A stretch of DNA of 64,000 bases from Pseudisothecium myosuroides (taxonomy: Eukaryota > Streptophyta > Bryopsida > Hypnales > Lembophyllaceae). The stretch lies in assembly GCA_951799445.1 (NCBI GenBank), contig OX637293.1:6572001-6636000 (forward strand), in the 5' to 3' direction. The stretch's first letter is position 1. Each line of letters starts with the position of its first letter. Below are positions 62,745-64,000 of this stretch, one piece after another. Made by a program: the position numbers and the translations under genes. Under the pieces are notes generated by a model. The model saw only the letters and a program-made list of their open reading frames with translations. It was not told where the DNA came from and ran no database searches.

Positions 62745-63190
62745 AGAGCTTCACTGCTCATTATCAAAATGTAGGAATTGTGTGTGCAAAATAGAATTTC
62801 AGACCTCATTTTAGCATAATAAAATGACTTTTTTCAAAAAACTTTTAACTAAGAAAAGTTTTGAAATAAATCCAACATTCATCTCCAAAAATCCGTTTGA
62901 GGTTTCAAGCCTCCAATAAAAAGTTATGGAAAATTTCAAAGAGGGTGTTTGAAAATTGTCAAAAAAAATGTCCCTTCCAACCCCTCTCTAAAATTTGACC
63001 ATAGCTTTTGATTGGAGTGTCAAAATCTGAAATGGATTTTTGGAGATAAAAGTTGGTTTGATTTTACACATTATCTTAGTTCAAAGTTTTTTGAAATAAA
63101 TTATTCTACACTACCTAAATGAGGTCTGAAATTTCAATTTTTAACCACAATTCCTACTTTGAGCTTAACTATGAGTAGTAGAGCTCTTAC
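62745..63190. mobile_element. Foldback inside the CACTA element
   Basis: Imperfect inverted arms of about 200 bp: GAGAGCTTCACTGCTCAT, GTAGGAATTGTG and TTCAGACCTCATTT recur as reverse complements at 63110-63190. Centre near 62970. Confidence 0.65.
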
Positions 63191-63702
63191 TAATTCTAAC
63201 TCACATATCCCATATCGGTTGACTTACCTCCTACCATCCCACTAGTATATAGAGTTTGTCTTTTCATCCCTTCATACATTAAGGTAAGTGACGTTCAAAG
63301 TTCAATTGATGAATATAATTAAACGCTTTGAATATAGTGTTGTATATTTTAAATTACATTTTAATTAAATATCATTTCAATTAAATTATTAGTTAATTAA
63401 CTTAAAAATTTTTAATCCATTATTTGACATTAATGTGTTGGCTACTTATGTGGCAGTCTAACTTGCGTGGTGAGTTTGTTGACGAGGCAGTCTTGCTTGC
63501 GTGGGCAGGTTTTGCTTACGTGGCAACCTATGTGGCAGATTTTCAAATAGTAATTTATTTTTTTAATTGACAATATCTAAAAAAAAATTAATATATAAAT
63601 GTTTATTATTGTCCAAATCAAAATGTCCTAATCAACTGTCCAAATTAACATATATTTTTTGATTCTCCCGTTGAATCGGACACTGAATTTCCTAATAGTG
63701 TG

Positions 63703-64000
63703 AATGCCTATGAAAACCTAGACGCACTACAGGAAGGTTGAAGACTGCACACCCTCACCACTGAAGCACAATATGACCAAGTATTTACCTTGCGGCTGTA
63801 GGGTTTGTTCTGTTTCCCCATCGCCGTTTTGTACACCGACATCTGACAATTCAAAAACGCAGTGGCCTTGGTCTTCTTCATGGAAGGCGCACGCTCATAA
63901 GCTCCAAGCACTGTCAATGAATGTTTGGTTAGTGAACTAAATCAAAATGAACTACAAACAAAAAACGAACAAAAGAGCGCATCGAGAAACTGTGGAAGTG
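63703..64000 (+). pseudogene. Continuation of duplicated PPR unit copy B
   Basis: Directly after the CACTA element and its TGA target duplication the PPR reading resumes (NAYENLDALQEG), as expected for the start of the next PPR motif. From about 63735 it matches the non-PPR tail of copy A (57510-57829) to the window end. On the minus strand both tails keep an open stretch of about 45 codons with LSDVGV and QTLQ, ending before a GTAAA-like donor. It could be an exon of an unrecognised gene, but this is weak. Confidence 0.7.

Larger units (their letters stand above)
58010..63702. mobile_element. CACTA (EnSpm)-type element, 5.7 kb, non-autonomous
   Basis: The left end reads CACTACAAGAAAAAGG, the terminus typical of plant CACTA elements. 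The right end, reverse-complemented, begins CACTATTAGGAAA. A 3-bp target duplication TGA flanks it (58007-58009 and 63703-63705). Cutting out the element with one TGA rejoins the PPR reading of the host sequence. No transposase-like ORF is seen inside. The interior holds a GC-rich minisatellite, a foldback near 62.7-63.2 kb, a TATA-like box near 59.44 kb and much non-coding sequence, so other insertions may be nested in it. Confidence 0.72.

Noticed and set aside
1..64000. CRISPR arrays, operons, prophage, rRNA or tRNA genes
   Set aside because: None seen; intron structure and transposon types show a plant nuclear genome. Short direct repeats are transposon termini or minisatellites without regular spacers.

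Overview
This is a nuclear window from a eukaryote, almost certainly a plant. It is AT-rich and sparse in genes. Genes are split by many short GT-AG introns, and there is a SOS1-type Na+/H+ exchanger and a PLS-type pentatricopeptide repeat (PPR) sequence. The dense transposon litter and the SOS1 and PPR types suggest a non-seed land plant such as a bryophyte, lycophyte or fern; the species cannot be told from sequence alone. No operons, ribosome binding sites, rRNA, tRNA or CRISPR arrays are seen.

Layout: 1-6.3 kb is AT-rich and gene-free, with a 50-bp minisatellite and a decayed TTAA element. 7.3-17.9 kb (minus) is a complete SOS1 gene with 24 coding exons. They join to exactly 3,516 nt, giving 1,171 residues plus a stop, and one intron has a GC donor. 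18-31.8 kb is mobile-element territory: a foldback upstream of SOS1, TTAA-flanked elements, and Harbinger-like, CACTA-like and hAT-like MITEs. 31.8-39.4 kb (plus) is a large decayed gene that joins a possible SAM-like helical segment, a PD-(D/E)XK-like nuclease segment and an HGD-type protein kinase domain. It is broken by stops, a frameshift and several transposon insertions. 41.0-42.4 kb (plus) is an intron-containing UMP/CMP kinase pseudogene. 43-44.2, 49.3-50.3 and 52.2-53.1 kb are large TTAA elements. 45.9-46.9 kb (minus) is an intronless broken copy of an unrecognised multi-pass membrane protein. 47.4-48.9 kb has a 0.9-kb foldback and a 180-bp tandem repeat. 56.9-64 kb is a tandemly duplicated PPR pseudogene; its second copy is split by a 5.7-kb CACTA element whose removal restores the PPR reading.

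Only SOS1 looks functional; the other recognisable genes are relics. The most notable patterns are: (i) several unrelated interiors that share TTAA-CCC(Y)TAAA termini, as piggyBac-type elements do, which is unexpected in a plant; (ii) the nuclease-kinase fusion, which recalls Crinkler-type effector architecture but sits inside a plant genome; (iii) four CACTA-type insertions, each with a clean 3-bp target duplication.
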